Shown here: positions 1-13,400 of the stretch, piece by piece
Position numbering within the stretch: position 1 is the stretch's first letter
Layout: every line of letters starts with the position of its first letter
Assembly (NCBI GenBank): GCA_013076295.1
Contig: RQOL01000772.1
Coordinates: 496,001 to 560,000, forward strand
Direction of reading: 5' to 3'
DNA from: Sanderia malayensis
Lineage: Eukaryota > Cnidaria > Scyphozoa > Semaeostomeae > Pelagiidae
Length of the DNA stretch: 64,000 bases
Translations under genes and position numbers: made by a program
Notes under the pieces: model-generated
The model's database searches: none
What the model was told of the DNA's origin: nothing
Seen by the model: the letters and a program-made list of their open reading frames with translations, nothing else

Positions 1-541
1 TGAGTATTCTTTTTGAATATAGAAACTCTACGACCCTTACCGTAATCTCTCGTTAATTCAATCCCTTAATGCGGACACTTTGTTCAAACAGACACATATA
101 ATGCCTTTGTCACAAAGAGAATACACACAGAGAAACAATACGCAGTTCAAAGCACAACATAACACCATTCAAAACTATATCTGTATGTTATATGGAGTCT
201 TGGCTCTAAATGTACACATGTTTATAACACACAATGGATCATTTGTTAGAGCAGACACACAATGGAACCTTGATATACACTTGACTACCATTTGAGTCGA
301 GTACCTTGATGTCTCAAACATCTTTTTGTTTGAGACCGACGAGAGTAGATATTTCACTCCCCTGGGTGTTGAACGTGGGAATAATCAACTGTAGTTTTTC
401 GTTACATTCCAGTGGTTGCTGTTTGAATTGCTCTACAAAGCAGACAGCTTGCTAAGGCAAGCATTAGACTCGGCTCCCAGGGCATCTGCGTTGGAATAAA
501 CACACAAACGTATCTTGAAAACTGTATTCTTATTTTTTCAG
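1..541. other. Upstream intron/flank of GNB1L-like gene; no exon identified
   Basis: The exon beginning at 542 needs one base carried over from an upstream exon, so this stretch is at least partly intron of that gene. I looked for an exon ending in phase 1 with a GT donor and WD40-like coding and found none. The short open frames here are AT-rich and show no family resemblance. Confidence 0.4.
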
Positions 542-1731
542 TAATGAGTCTTGACTTGGACAGCCATCATTCAAAAGCAGCCTGTGGGTCAGCTGACGAG
601 AAACTCGTGCAGTTTTCTGTTGATGCAAAGGTAAGTGTTGTATGGAGGTAATTATTTGCTCTTAGTACTGTGAGCTTGAGTAACCAAGCAAGTAAGGATG
701 GAAAGAGGAAAGCAAGAAAGTAAACAAGTAGGTAAACAAGTAAATATACAAGTAGGTAAGAAAATAAGTAAGTAGGAAAGTAAGCAAGGATGCTTGTAGG
801 TTCTAAGAGCTTGAATGTGCTGCCGTGTTTGGTGCGGTGGTTTATTGAACCCTGATGGAATCATGAAGCGAAAACTTAACTTTTTCTCTGGATAATTATG
901 GATTTTTAAATCAGATGTTACAGTGTAGTGAAGAATAATATCAGGTGTTGTTTTATTTTGCAGAATGGCATGCTGCAAGAACTTCGAACATCACAATTGA
1001 AAAGCAAAGGAATTTCTTCCTTGAAGATACGGTCTGATTGTAGAATCGTAGCTGCCGGCTGTTGGGATGGAAGGTAAGAAGAAACAACATTAACATGCTT
1101 CTCCAAATTATTAAAGATACCAAGCTCAGTGAAATCTCGATATAGCTAACGCAATTCCACTGCTCCGTATGAAAAATGTAGCAATATTTATAACTAAAGA
1201 TTTGGTCCTTGTCTCAACAACTTTATTTATTTAGTTCCCGATAAAGCTAAGCATTTTTTGCTTCTCCCCTTCATTGTTTCATCTTATACGAAGGTTATGA
1301 TAACGAAGGAATTATTGTGTTTTGTGTGGATTCAAAAACTTCAGCACCGCACAGATTAGCTAATGTTGCCGTTTACTTAAAGGTCACCCTGCATGTATGC
1401 ATGCATGTATGTATGTATGTATGTATGTATATATATATATATGTATGTATGTATATATGTATGTATGTTTACATGTATGCATGTAGGTATGTATGTATAT
1501 ATGAATGTATGTATGTATGTATGTATGTATGTATGTATGTATGTATGTATAATTTCTGTCTTCTTTTATTCAAGGATTCGAGTGTTTGGTTGGAAGAAGC
1601 TAAAACCGTTAGCCATACTTCAATACCACTCAGAAGGCATCAATTCTTTAGATTTTTCGCATGATAACACTCTTGCTTGCGCCAGTAAGGATGGTAGAAT
1701 TAGCCTGTGGAGTATTTATTCCAACGTGTAA
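542..1731 (+). CDS. GNB1L: GNB1L-like WD40 protein, C-terminal part (partial at 5' end)
   Basis: Three exons are visible: 542-630, 964-1073 and 1575-1731 (TAA stop), with introns gtaagt...cag, gtaaga...caag and consistent phases. The joined product is about 118 residues and holds the last WD40 blades. Recognisable stretches are SLDLDSHHSKAACGSADEKL, AAGCWDGRIRVFGWKKLKPL and the very end, ASKDGRISLWSIYSNV. The order GWDGRIRVF...W then SKD.RISLWS at the extreme C-terminus is the pattern I recall for vertebrate GNB1L and yeast Asa1. That family is a WD40 propeller linked, through the TTT complex, to stability of PIKK kinases; this role is family knowledge, not seen here. The N-terminal blades must lie left of the window. 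The intron at 1074-1574 carries a GTAT microsatellite. Another small WD40 protein is possible but less likely given the C-terminal match. Confidence 0.82.
1391..1550. repeat. (GTAT)n microsatellite
   Basis: An almost uninterrupted run of ATGT/GTAT tetramers with a short AT core near 1430-1442 lies in the last intron of the GNB1L-like gene, ending about 25 bp before the acceptor of the terminal exon. Frames through it appear open only because the tetramer lacks stops. Confidence 0.95.
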
Positions 1732-1965
1732 TGCAGTGCGATTCGAAGACATTGGACTTTCATAAATGTCAAGGTAGGATATGTTCATTCTGCTCTCATC
1801 CTACGAGTAGCCTGTCCGGTTTTAGAATACGTAACACCAGTTCTTGAGTAGTAGATACAGGCATTAGTCACAGTTTGGTTTATGCTTTGTTACGTTTGTT
1901 TGGGCTGATGCAAATGAACACACCCCGTTGATTTTCCTGTTCGTTGGAAAATACAGGAAACTCCT

Positions 1966-1971
1966 AATAAA
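1966..1971 (+). terminator. Candidate polyadenylation signal AATAAA for GNB1L-like gene
   Basis: AATAAA lies about 235 bp after the TAA stop of the WD40 gene, the first canonical hexamer downstream. A GT-rich stretch (gtttgtgga) follows directly. Confidence 0.45.
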
Positions 1972-2524
1972 GTTTGTGGAAACCATAAATTCTTCACTAA
2001 AATTGGGACTCTTTGAAGATTGGTCAAATGATTAAAATTAGATAGGACGAAAACGAAAGATGTGAATTTTTCCAGAATAGCATGTAGCTATTTTCAAAAC
2101 AGTTTATATGCTATGTACGATATATGCAGTTACGTGCGACATTTAATAAGGCAGGTCAGTAAGGAATTACCAAAGATTATTACTCGATTATGAGTTGCTA
2201 TCTTTCCCGCTGATAAGATTTGCCTACATGGATTGATTCAGTAGCTCTTGAAAGCCAAGGAACATGCAAAAATGCACAAGTAACACTGATCTATAACCAA
2301 ACGCTTTTCCACATAATACGCCCCTCTTACAGATCATTATCAGGTAGCTGTATTCTCTATTCACTATCCTATCTCTTTATAAGGACAGCAAGCACTTGTC
2401 AAATATTTCGTTCCCGGCACTTTCGTGTTAGACTAAATTTCATTTCAGATCTTTTAACGTATGCTCTTCTCTTTCATTTTGCCAGCCATGTTTTTAAATG
2501 TCCATCACGCAATTTCATGTGAGT

Positions 2525-2760
2525 TTAGCGTTGGCGGCCTAGTTGGCCCAGCCCCTGGAAAGGAGCAACGGCCGCGAGAATCCCCCCCTCTGAGTTTCCC
2601 CGTCAGTTTTCGGAAACTGTTGACCGTGCATAGGTCTTTCAGGGGGTGAATTGATTACAGGTCCGTGTAACTCTCCGAGGTCACGTTGCGGTTTAATGTG
2701 AACATCGAGTTTTCCGTCTGCTTTGAGCTCTGCGGAGGAAGGTATATGCCGATGCAAGGC
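2525..2760. other. GC-rich block, unexplained
   Basis: Roughly 235 bp of much higher GC content than its surroundings, with CpG-containing stretches such as gcaacggccgcgagaatcc and a C7 run. Both strands hold short open frames across it (about 62 and 72 codons), but I do not recognise either product. It could be a CpG-rich regulatory island, a mobile-element remnant or an orphan exon. Confidence 0.35.
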
Positions 2761-4377
2761 AAGTGTGTGACATTGATGCAGACAAGATCAGAGATGGGTT
2801 GATTAGATGCTGCATGCAACGTGGCTATAACAGTGACGTGTGTGAGTGGAGTTTGGAATGGTGAGTGGTTGGGCTGAAACCACCATCTTTCCCATTGCGG
2901 TCCAAATACAGCTGTAACATGTTAGTAGCAGATGTACAGTAGTAGATCTGGATTAGCGTACATAGTCAGTCATTACATGTATAGCATCGTGTCACTATGA
3001 ACATTGACATACTTTCCACGCAGTGTGTCTGTATACTATAATAATTGAATCTCGATGAGTCCCTTGCAGGGAACAAAAATATACCTTGCAATAGCCCATT
3101 GAGATTTGGCTTGTTTACCGAGGCTATAAACAACAAACAATAATGTAACATTTCCCCGGGCCGCGGGTTCCGCGCGACCTCGTATGCATCTGTTGTCATG
3201 CGAATCACAAACGAGGCAGCCTCGCACGCTAGGGTGAATTCACGTCGTGGGTGGATTTTCCGGCACTTGAATTTAGAAGCAACAGATGAGTTAGAAATGC
3301 GATTACACTGTTGCTTTACAGCGTGAGAAATAATAAAAGGTTGATTTTCATCATTTCGAGACATGCACGGGCATGCTTTCTACACTGAGAAGCCCTGAAT
3401 TAATATTGGAATGAATTGATCAGCTTGAAAGGCCATTTAATCTCGCCATGGTTTGAAGAAAGTGATTGAAAAGAACATGCGACTTTTGAAAGTCAACCTG
3501 AAATCTTTTTCAGCCAAGATTGTGGGTTTTTGTTATTAGTTTTTCCCACCCTTCAGGCAACCATGACACACAATGCCGACTTCATGTGTGTGCTGCGTAA
3601 TGCATACGAAAGTTACAGATATGACACTGTATGAAGGATAAAACATGGCGTCTATGAGACAGCACTACATCCTGCTGAAAGTGCAGATGGTCGAGGGTAT
3701 CTCTGTTTCACTAATCAGAAACTATCTGGTCCATGAATGGCATTTGGTCCAGCATTTAGCACCTCTCTGTTCCATTAATGTCCCAAGTCTCTGTTTTATC
3801 AATCAGCAGGTTTACGTTTCTTTGTTTATCAATATGTTGTTTCGTTTAGAGACGCCTATCTTGCAGTTTAAACAACCTTATTCAGCTCTTTATATACAGC
3901 GATGTCCCTTGTAAAGAGAGTTGAACATTTTGTTTCCTGAACTGCTTCATTGGCACATTTTATCCACGGTTTGGCGAATTATTTTTGCTTTTATTTCAGG
4001 TTGGTCCCATTTTGACTGCATCGTGATGTGATTACTTTGGCAACCCAAACCACCCCAGCAACAGCGCATGGCAGCAAAGCGCAGGACGACTGAGAGCTCA
4101 GCTGGCCACAGAGGCTGTTTGTGTTGTGGTGCGGTGGCCGCACGGACAACGATCGACAACCAATGTTTCACAGAACAGAATCACTGGGGATTGATTTGAA
4201 TCGAGAGATTATCCAAAGACAACAGCGAGTACTGAACATTTAACACAGCGGCAACAAATCTGATCAGCTTTACGCTTGCTGCTGTTTAAATCGTCGAGAT
4301 ACTCTATACACATATGCTACTATAATAATATATACTGCACTGTGGTCCTCATCTTTCCGTCACTGCCCTTGTTAGTC

Positions 4378-4416
4378 AGCCTGGACTGGACTGGACTGGA
4401 CTCCACTGGACTGGAC
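4378..4416. repeat. (CTGGA)n pentanucleotide repeat
   Basis: About seven CTGGA units with one CTCCA variant, about 70 bp upstream of the ADAMTS start codon and probably inside its 5' UTR or core promoter. Confidence 0.85.
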
Positions 4417-4487
4417 ACACGTACATTCATACACACGTACGCACGCACAAATCAGGACACACAATATAACCAGAGACCACGACCAGC

Positions 4488-7400
4488 ATGATTTGTTTTA
4501 AACGAACAAATGAGACTCGTTCTCGAAGACTTTTGTTATTCCTATTTTTCAATGCGATAGGTCTATTGTATAGCATCGTTGTTTCTAATGCAGCCACAAT
4601 GGCAAGCCAAGACAAGCCTGGTAATATATGTGTTTAATTTTGTTGCTGTGAACTTTTAATTGCGTTTCAACAATGTGTAAATTAGCTGTACGTTGTGCGT
4701 GAGCAAACATGGAACTTGTTTTCTTTGAAATTGTAGCAGTGTGGAGCTGGTATCTTGTTGCCCAAAGCTTGAACTTTAATAACGCGAGTCTGAGACTCTA
4801 CATTTGTTTTTCATACTCAGGATGACCACAACAACCATGAGAAAATCTTTATGCACGTACATATTTGCTTGGCTACGTAATCAAATTGCAAACTGTGGCC
4901 GTGAAGAAAACTGTTTCTCTTTCGACCCTTGTCAATGCTGGTCAGACGTCAGTCTCGTAAATATCTCTGACAGTTGAGATTGTTTTCAAAGCATGCTACA
5001 TTTCCTGGTAGATTTCGCTGTCTTCGTAGATTTAAGAAACTTGTTCCCATCAAAGTTTTTCTGCCTGTGATTTTATTTCACATCAATACAAAATATGTCC
5101 AGCTTATCTAGATCTTGGTTTTAGGCTCCTTGTTGCAATTTTTTGTAATCAAAGATTGATTAATTTTTGATAAAATTTGGTACTAAAGTTTTTTTTTTTA
5201 CAGTTTTGTTTAGGTATTTTCTTAGTTGTAATACGCAAAAATGACCGCAGGAAAAGTGTCTTTCTTGACTCTTAATTTTATTTTCATTTCCACACTGCAT
5301 AAGTACTGAAAGTTTTTTAAGATTTTGGTTCGAATGCAACAAATTTGAAGTAATATGCAGCGCAAGTGATAATTTTACTGAAATAACAAGACTTAATATA
5401 CAACATTTCTTTTTCCTCTCCAGATTTCATGGTTGTCTTTCCTGCCCTTGTCGATGCAAACAACGAAATCATATCCTACGATATTAAAAGCTACAACAGA
5501 TTGCGAACATTAGCATTTCCTCATTTCCAAGCGTTCGGACAAAACTTTACCCTACAACTGCATCAGAACGAGGAGTTATTGGGCAACGAATTTTTGATCG
5601 AGAAAATACCTTACTTTTACTCAAGCGAATCAGCTTCCAAAACTGACCATGTTTTCAATAATGCTTATAGCGAGGACCGCTATAGCAGTGGACATGGTTC
5701 TGGTTCCGATGCTTCAAAGGAAAGGGCCAGAAATTGCTATTTCATTGGATATGTGAAAGGAGATTTCAATTCAAGTGTAGCTATTGACACGTGCAATGGA
5801 TTGGTGAGTGTAGCTTGATTATTTATATACCATAATTTCCAGTAATTTTCAGGAAGGCACTTATTTCAATGGTGGTGGTGGGGGTGTTTATTCGAGGGGG
5901 GCTTATTGCAACTTCAAGGAATGAAAAAAGACATTTGTTGAATTAAATAGTTTTCACTCGCTACTTGAAATGGGGCGCTTATTCCATTCCAAAGGGGCGC
6001 TTATTTTAGAATATTCTTTGTTACGCTGGCGCTTAATCGAGGAAATACGGTGATATGGTGTTAAAGTAGCAACATGTCCAAGATAAGAGTTTTAGTGCCA
6101 TGCAATGCTTGAAATAGCAGCTGCAACCAATCTCACTTTGAAGTCGCCATTTTGTTTCTTTTTAATTGTAACCGCCCAGGTCAACAATATCTGTCATTGC
6201 TAAGAATTGCATATACAAACTTGCGTCATTACTAAATGCAGTGCAATCCATTCTAAACTTCTGAAAACCACTTTTACAACATAATCAAACAATTCGCTTT
6301 GTCTTTTGTCAGACTACATGCAACTTTAATTCGGAATGGTTTTCGTTGGAAATACAAACATTGTTTTTAATAGTGTTTCCATACAGTATCCCTTTGTATA
6401 CATACAATTTCATTATTGATTTGCTAAACTTGGTCAACGTCTTAACCTTATTCTCCATTAATATATGCGAATAAAACATTTAGGAAGCTGATTAAAAGTT
6501 CCGAATCCCGTGTTTAAGAAGAGAAACACTAAATTGGATTATCCAGGCTTTGGTGTTACCAAGCTTTTTATCAGTGGATAAAGAAGCATCATGTAATCAA
6601 CTTTTTCTTCCTCTCCATGTCATGCATTGAATTTCAGTCGCAATGTCGTCGATATTATTAGATAGAGTTCAGCTTTTTAATCTACAAATTGGTTTAACTT
6701 AATTGTGGACATTGACAGATTTCAGAATGCCACCGCCCGAGGGGCAATTGAGCCCAGATGCCGTGCAAAATAGTTGCGCGCATTTGGTTTAAGATGCAAG
6801 AAAGTGGTTTTTGTAAGTGATATTGGCTCGTGGTGAATTCCATTTTGAACTGACTCCCTTACATGAGACAAGGGTATTTTTGTTCTGGGATCCCCGAGCC
6901 CTGATAGGCGCCGCAGAACGTTGCAGTTATGGTATCATTGTTTCATTGTTGTAAGCGGCAACACTTGAATAGGCCCGTGATCTCCCAGTTGGGCCTAGAT
7001 TCTAGTAGGATCTGGGAATTTGACTCTTGCCTCTAGAATTTTTCAACAGATGAGAGGATTTCCGAGATATTGACTGATCTTGTATTTCTGGGGGTGGGGG
7101 CTACTTTTCCCTGCTCCTTGCCACTACACCCAAAGATCATTATCCAACGGACTATAACTTGACTCTATGTCCGTTGTTTTGTTTAGTTTTATGCTTTTTG
7201 TAAGGAGCATACCGTTTACAAAATCTTGATTATTGTTGTTGCTATGATTGTTTTAGAGTGGTGTGATCGTTTCAAGCAATGAAGAGTTCTACGTCGAACC
7301 GATATCAATAAATGCTGATCACGACAGTAGCAGAGGTTTGCCTCATGCAGTGTACAAGCGTTCTTGGATGAGCCTACCCAACACACCAGATGACGATGTT

Positions 7401-10400
7401 CTCGTCTTTTACGAGAAATGGAGCCAGCAATCAGTTTTTCCCTTCGTATCTGGTAAGCTTTCTTTTAATATTCTGTCAACTGTTGTTTGTACCCTACTAT
7501 AGCTACTTTTGCTGATACATTGTTACCGTATTGGGTGTTTACTCCTGTAATGCAAGGCGCAACGTGTCATGAGTCGAGCAGTTGAGCATGCCCACTTGAA
7601 ATCGAGGCCCCACTTTTACGAGGCTGGGATGCAATAGGTCTTATTATAGCTGTATTGTGGTGCACATAGCAATAACTCTAGGCCTTTTGTGGAAGACAAC
7701 AAAATGTTTAACCAGCTAATTTCTAAAATACTGTGTAAAAGTCAAAGCGACTAATTTTTCATTGGATGAAAAAGCAATGTTTCTTTTGTGCGTCACAGTT
7801 GGAAATGTTTTTCGGGAACTTCGTGCCAGTTTTCGGGCTATGTTGTCACGGACAATCATGAAAGGACGTTTTATTCAAATGCCATCATAGGGAGAGCGTG
7901 CATTAAATTTTAAGCTTGAAATAATAAGGACACGCCTTGTAACAGAGTTGTCATTGATCGTTTCAATAGTTCTAACGGAGTTAATGCTGTCAAAATCTTG
8001 CTAAGAGATTGCTTTGGATCACAGCAAGGGGCACAAATCTTTTATTCTTATTCCATCCTCTTGTTAATATGGAATAGAGACTTGTGGTCCAATTGTTCTT
8101 TTCCACTTAGTCAATTTCAAAGAGAATTTTTTCACTCGCCTAAACAAATAATTGACATTTTGTTTTGGATAACTTATCGTGAACACTGAGCTCTTGCATA
8201 TTATTAAGAAATTTCGAGTGACCCCGAAAATAAGCTAATTAATAGAGCTGTACAGAAAGGCAATAACATTGTATCTGTGTTTAAATTTCGCTGAGCGTTT
8301 CAAGAACATGCTTGCCTTGCCTGAAGAAGAGTTGTCGCAAGCGTTTCTGTCTAGATTTCGGAAAAACAAAAATTGAAAAGCCAAATTGTCCGTGGATCCG
8401 TTAATTCGGATAATTGTATCCCAAAGTCGGAAAATTCTTATCCAATTTTTGCCATTGGATAAATGTTTGCGTGTAATTAGATATCGGATCTTGTCTATGT
8501 TTGCTGCAATAAGTTCATTTTTGCCTTTGTCGGTGTAATTCATGTTCTTGTCACTCTGAAATGTTGTGGCCCAGCCAGCCCACGCTCTTTTGGCCTATGC
8601 ACTTGGAGGCAAGGTTTCACCCCGAAATAAAAATCATTTATTAATTTTTGTCCATCCCTCTCGCAATTTGCGGAGGAAAGTCAAATCAAGTATAATTATT
8701 ATGAACCCTTTGGGTATTCTCGTTATCTAATCAGTTCCACCCAGTAAATAGGTATCTTATCTATTTGGATTTTTTCAATTCGTATTGAATTTCACTCACA
8801 ACAAAGCTGACACGGTTGTATGTAAAGGGTTTTCGGTGATAATTCAAAAGTTTATTGATACGGACAGGCCTGATTCTTTTATGACAGGGTTTCCGGGAAT
8901 ATGAAAACATCAGGATCTGTGCGACCGCATGGGAAATGCCTCATATTCAGTGTTGTGCTGTTGTGGTGATGTTCTGTTTGTGGCACAATTTATGCTGTTT
9001 CTATGCGATATTATACTGTATTACAACAGCCTTGGAGTGCTTTTGTTTTACAATAACGATAATTGTTTATTCCTCGGTACACGTTTGAACATCTCAGACA
9101 ATCCAGAACTAATTTGGTGGAGAGACGAGTTTAATACACAGGTCTTTATTGTCCTCGTCATTAATTGTAGTCTTCATATCCCGCCTTTATTACTTTGAAA
9201 ATTAGTTTGCGTCGTGTTTTTTGTGAAAGATGAAAGACGTTTTCATTTATGCTGCATGTTTTTGCTGCGTTTTCGTTATTTTCTTGCTGGTGGAGGTTTC
9301 AGCCGTCAAAAGCAAGCATGATGGTAGGTAATTCTTATAGGTTTTCCTTGTTTTTGTTAGTTTACAGACAACTAGAACTAGCTATTAGTTTTTTTAGAAA
9401 TGAGCTCTAATTGCTTGGCATACCTTGACGTGCCTTTTCTGTGTTTAAATCAAATGATTTTGAAGGATTTTGAAGGTTTCATTGTTTTATTTATCTATGA
9501 CAAAATGTTTTCAAAGATTTTGTTCTAGAATTTGCGAAATGCGTTTTGTCGCTAGTTAGAATAGTTTTATCACAAATGTGATTCATGATTCATCATTCAA
9601 GGTTTGTCAAATTTATCATCATTTTAATTTGATTTGAGCTATATCATCTAGCTTATGACAAACAAATTATAAATCCTTTAAATGTTACAGAAGGGTGTTT
9701 CGGAATTTAGAGGATTTTTCAAAGCAAGGGCGGGAAATTTTTCATAAAAGTGCTGTTGTTTTTATGACGATTTCATTGCATAAAATAATGCAAAGAGCTA
9801 TACTTGATGCAAATTTTGCTATGAAAACATTCGTTGCTTTTCCCCCAACTTTTAATTTCTTACCTAAACCTGCAAATTCCACGAAAAGTTTTCCCAGGAT
9901 ATCATAGTCATTAAACTTTTCCATAGCATGGGTCATTAAATCAAAAATAGAAATTGACCTGCCAAATATAGTTTCGATAATCTTGTGTTATTATTTAATG
10001 TTTATAATAGATGACAAATTTTAATAACAATAACAATAAATATATTTCAGGGTTTTAAAGAGACCTTATGATCCCTTGAGATTTGAAAACTAAATTTGCC
10101 AGTTTTAAGCGGTTTGGTAAATTTCGCTTTTATCTTTTTGCGATGGAAATCTACACTCGTAAATGGAAATGTGAGTCGTTTGAAGCACATTGGAAATCGA
10201 AAGTTTATTAAGAGTCTATAGTTTTTCGAAGCCAAGTAGAGTTGATGTATGAGAAATGATTGGCAATGCTATTGAATCGCACTTAAGACGAGCATTTGAA
10301 AACTGTGAAAGACTACTCTTTCAAGCTTCCACAACACCTTGTCTCATTAGAGTTAACTCCATGCAAATGCAAATGAATTTATTCAGAGTGTAGCGCAGCC

Positions 10401-13400
10401 ATAATTATCATCCCCAATATAGCCAAAAATTCACATTACGGACTTCTGACAATTGCGTCCTTAATTGAAATATGTATCTTTTGCATTTATTTCCCATGTC
10501 GCACTGAGTACTTCAGCTGTTTTGTTCCTCAATTAAATGCCCCCTAAATGGATGAAGTTTTAGTTGCCTATCATTAGAAGATTCAACGAATTCGAACAAA
10601 AACAATAATTTAAGTAAGATCTTATGTTATTTTTCAATTTTAGCTCTATGATCACACCTTTATATAGTAACAGAACCTTTTTATTTCATTTTTAATATAA
10701 ATTTATCTCGGTTAAAGAAATTAATCAAAAACATTGCGATATTAAATATTCAGAAATAAGCCAATCAATGAAGTTTAATGACACGTGATTGTTGGTTCTG
10801 ATTGGTGATTGGGTAAATCTTGAATAAGTAACTGGAAAATTGACACCTACGATTGGAGAAATAGGACGGTGTTTTGGAGACAAGAATATTGAACCTCACT
10901 CAATTTTGCTATTCAGGGTCAACAAGGGATTCTTGGGAGCGTTCAAGAGAGCAAATCAATAGATGCCCACCTGTGTTGTACTCATTTGAAAACAATTTGA
11001 AGTGACTCGATGACTAAATTGATCGAAATGATAACAGCCCCATTCATAGCCGTGACCCAAGTCGTGGAAATATACCATGCACCAAAAGCTCATTTCTTCA
11101 GCCAGTCATTACAACGTGCATTGTAATTTCAATGAATGTTACACATCTGGTCATAATGAGCTACGGAGACTTGAAGGTGAAAGGGTTAATTGAATTCTAG
11201 TTGAAGATTAAGTCGTTAAAAAGTTTTTATCCACCGCCCTTTTAAGTTGTCTTTCCGGGCCATAAGAACATTAGATTATTGGATTTCAAACCTACTGTAC
11301 ATTGACCAAAGAACTACACTGAACTACCCAGTACAATGTTCAAATGTTACAGTAGCAAATTCATTATACGTGTACAACGTGCTAATTTATAGAAATATTC
11401 AGTAGTATATAGTTAAGCATTGAACATTAATATGCACTTCATTGGTTTGCATAATTTAATTGCAACAGTATACGCTGTATCCCTTTAAGACAGCCCCGGT
11501 TTCATTTTGAGGCCACGAACACCCACCTTCCTCGGTTGTGGTATGCAGATCAAATTAACTAATTTATCATCACAGCTGGGTATACTTAGTTGGACAGACT
11601 ATTGAGATGGAGTCATCTCCTCATTCTCTTCGTCCTTTTTTCATCTGGTGCCATTAAGAGAGGATGTTCTGTTCTTTCTTGTTCTCAATTAACCCCATTT
11701 GATGTACCGCTCTATTGTTGAATGTTAATTGTTCCTTATTAATACCGTATTTCTTCGAAACAGTGGCCAGGGCGCTCATTCAATTTTCGGTTGTTTCTTG
11801 GGGGGTGCTTATTTGAGAGGGGCAATCATTTGAGGAAACACAGTATATTCCTATTTAAAAATGTAACTCATTTATAAGTTTCTGATCTTTGACATTCGCG
11901 GACCCCTTGCAGTCTTTGTTCTTCATTGACAAGACTCATTTAAACCAATATATTGTCGCGAGGCTAGTATTCATGACATTGTGACTTGGATAATTTTCCA
12001 TTTCAGTGATTGAACGGTTGATTATTTAGTGTGAAAGATATTGTCTCCTTTGACAATAGCACATGTGCAGAATAATTCATTTATATTGATTCGCTCTTGT
12101 ACATCTCTGTAACAATAGTTGAAATTAAAATGGTTTGTCAGATAAAACTGAACTTTTGATTTCACCTGTTTCCTTTCAGTCGATGATGGTTCAACCTCGT
12201 TTACGGATCATATGACCGCAGCACCAAGAAGAGGCCAGAGGTCGCTGAGACAAAATCCGAATATCGAGACCTTGGTCGTTGCAGATAAGACCATGGTGGA
12301 ATTCCACGGAGAGAGAAACGTGAAGAATTACGTATTAACTGTGATGAATATGGTAAGGCTCCTTGTCGTCTGTAAAATATGTAACGTGGAATGCTGGAAT
12401 GGAATGGAATAGAATGAATTGAAAAGATGGAATGAGTTGGAATATGTCACATTTTGAGCATTGCATATAGGATATCTATACCCATCTTGTTTATCTTTTG
12501 TACTCGTCTAGTACTGTGACTGATTTATCTTTGATATTCATGGCACTGTAGTCCCAGGTCTCGTCAAATTTGTTTTTCTATTTACTGGTTTTAAGTATGT
12601 TACTGTTCTGAACGATGTCAGATCCAAATGATGCACAAGAACAAATTGCCTAGTATTCATTGTTTTATACCCTTCACCAATGGCGTAGATAGGAAATTTT
12701 ATAGGGGGGCCAGAAATTTTTGTTTCTTGAAGACTATGAATATAAGATAAGAAAATTAGCTAGAACTTAACGTAAAAAGAAGATATTTATTTTCCTACAA
12801 GATCAGCAATTTTCCGACAAAACGGCAGTTAAGCTCTACAGGGAGGTTTTTCGCTCCCCGACCCCCCGACCCCCTCTATCTATGCCACTGTTCTGCACTT
12901 TTGCTGGATGTTTTGCATGCCCTTTGCTATTATCTCGGAACTAATTCTCTGTTTATAATATTATTTCTTCAATTTATTAATTATATTTTTAGGTGTCGAA
13001 TATATTTCGAGATCCTTCAGTTGGCCAACCTTTGAATGTTGTCATCGTCAGATTGATCATCGTAGAAAGTGTAATATTTTCATTTCGTTCCAACTCATAT
13101 ATCTCTCATCTTTTGTCAACTTTCCCTCTGCTGAAGAAACCAGTTAAAAAAAACCTATCAAATGCTTTTTATAGGAAGAGAATGATTCGTTTACTGTGTC
13201 ATTCAGTGCAAAGTCCACTCTGCAAAGTTTCTGTCGTTGGCAAAAACGACAGAATTTCCCTGGCGATCACGATCCGTTTCACCATGATGTCGCTATTTTG
13301 TTTACTCGGTAAGCATTTTCTATTTATTTCGAAAACTAATTATTTTGGAAAATCTCGCAGTGAAGTTTTTTCGCTCTGATTTCGTATATTCTTCATAATT

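Larger units (their letters stand above)
1732..4487. other. Intergenic region between GNB1L-like and ADAMTS genes
   Basis: No exon with convincing family similarity was found. It should hold the 3' UTR of the WD40 gene, then the promoter and 5' UTR of the ADAMTS gene. Two GC-richer blocks stand out against the AT-rich background, at about 2525-2760 and 3150-3260. The last 100 bp before the ADAMTS start codon contains a CTGGA pentamer run and ACAC/ACGT-rich sequence. Confidence 0.5.

Noticed and set aside
1317..1731. Open frames through the GTAT microsatellite
   Set aside because: Open only because the tetramer lacks stops; the real coding part is the 1575-1731 exon.
2966..3364. 132-codon open frame on the minus strand over a second GC-rich patch
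   Set aside because: No domain or codon pattern to support it; upstream of the ADAMTS gene it may simply overlap regulatory sequence.
8929..9198. Hydrophobic 89-codon open frame just upstream of the alternative ADAMTS exon
   Set aside because: T-rich sequence gives hydrophobic codons by composition. No donor joins it in phase to a downstream exon and no family is recognised.
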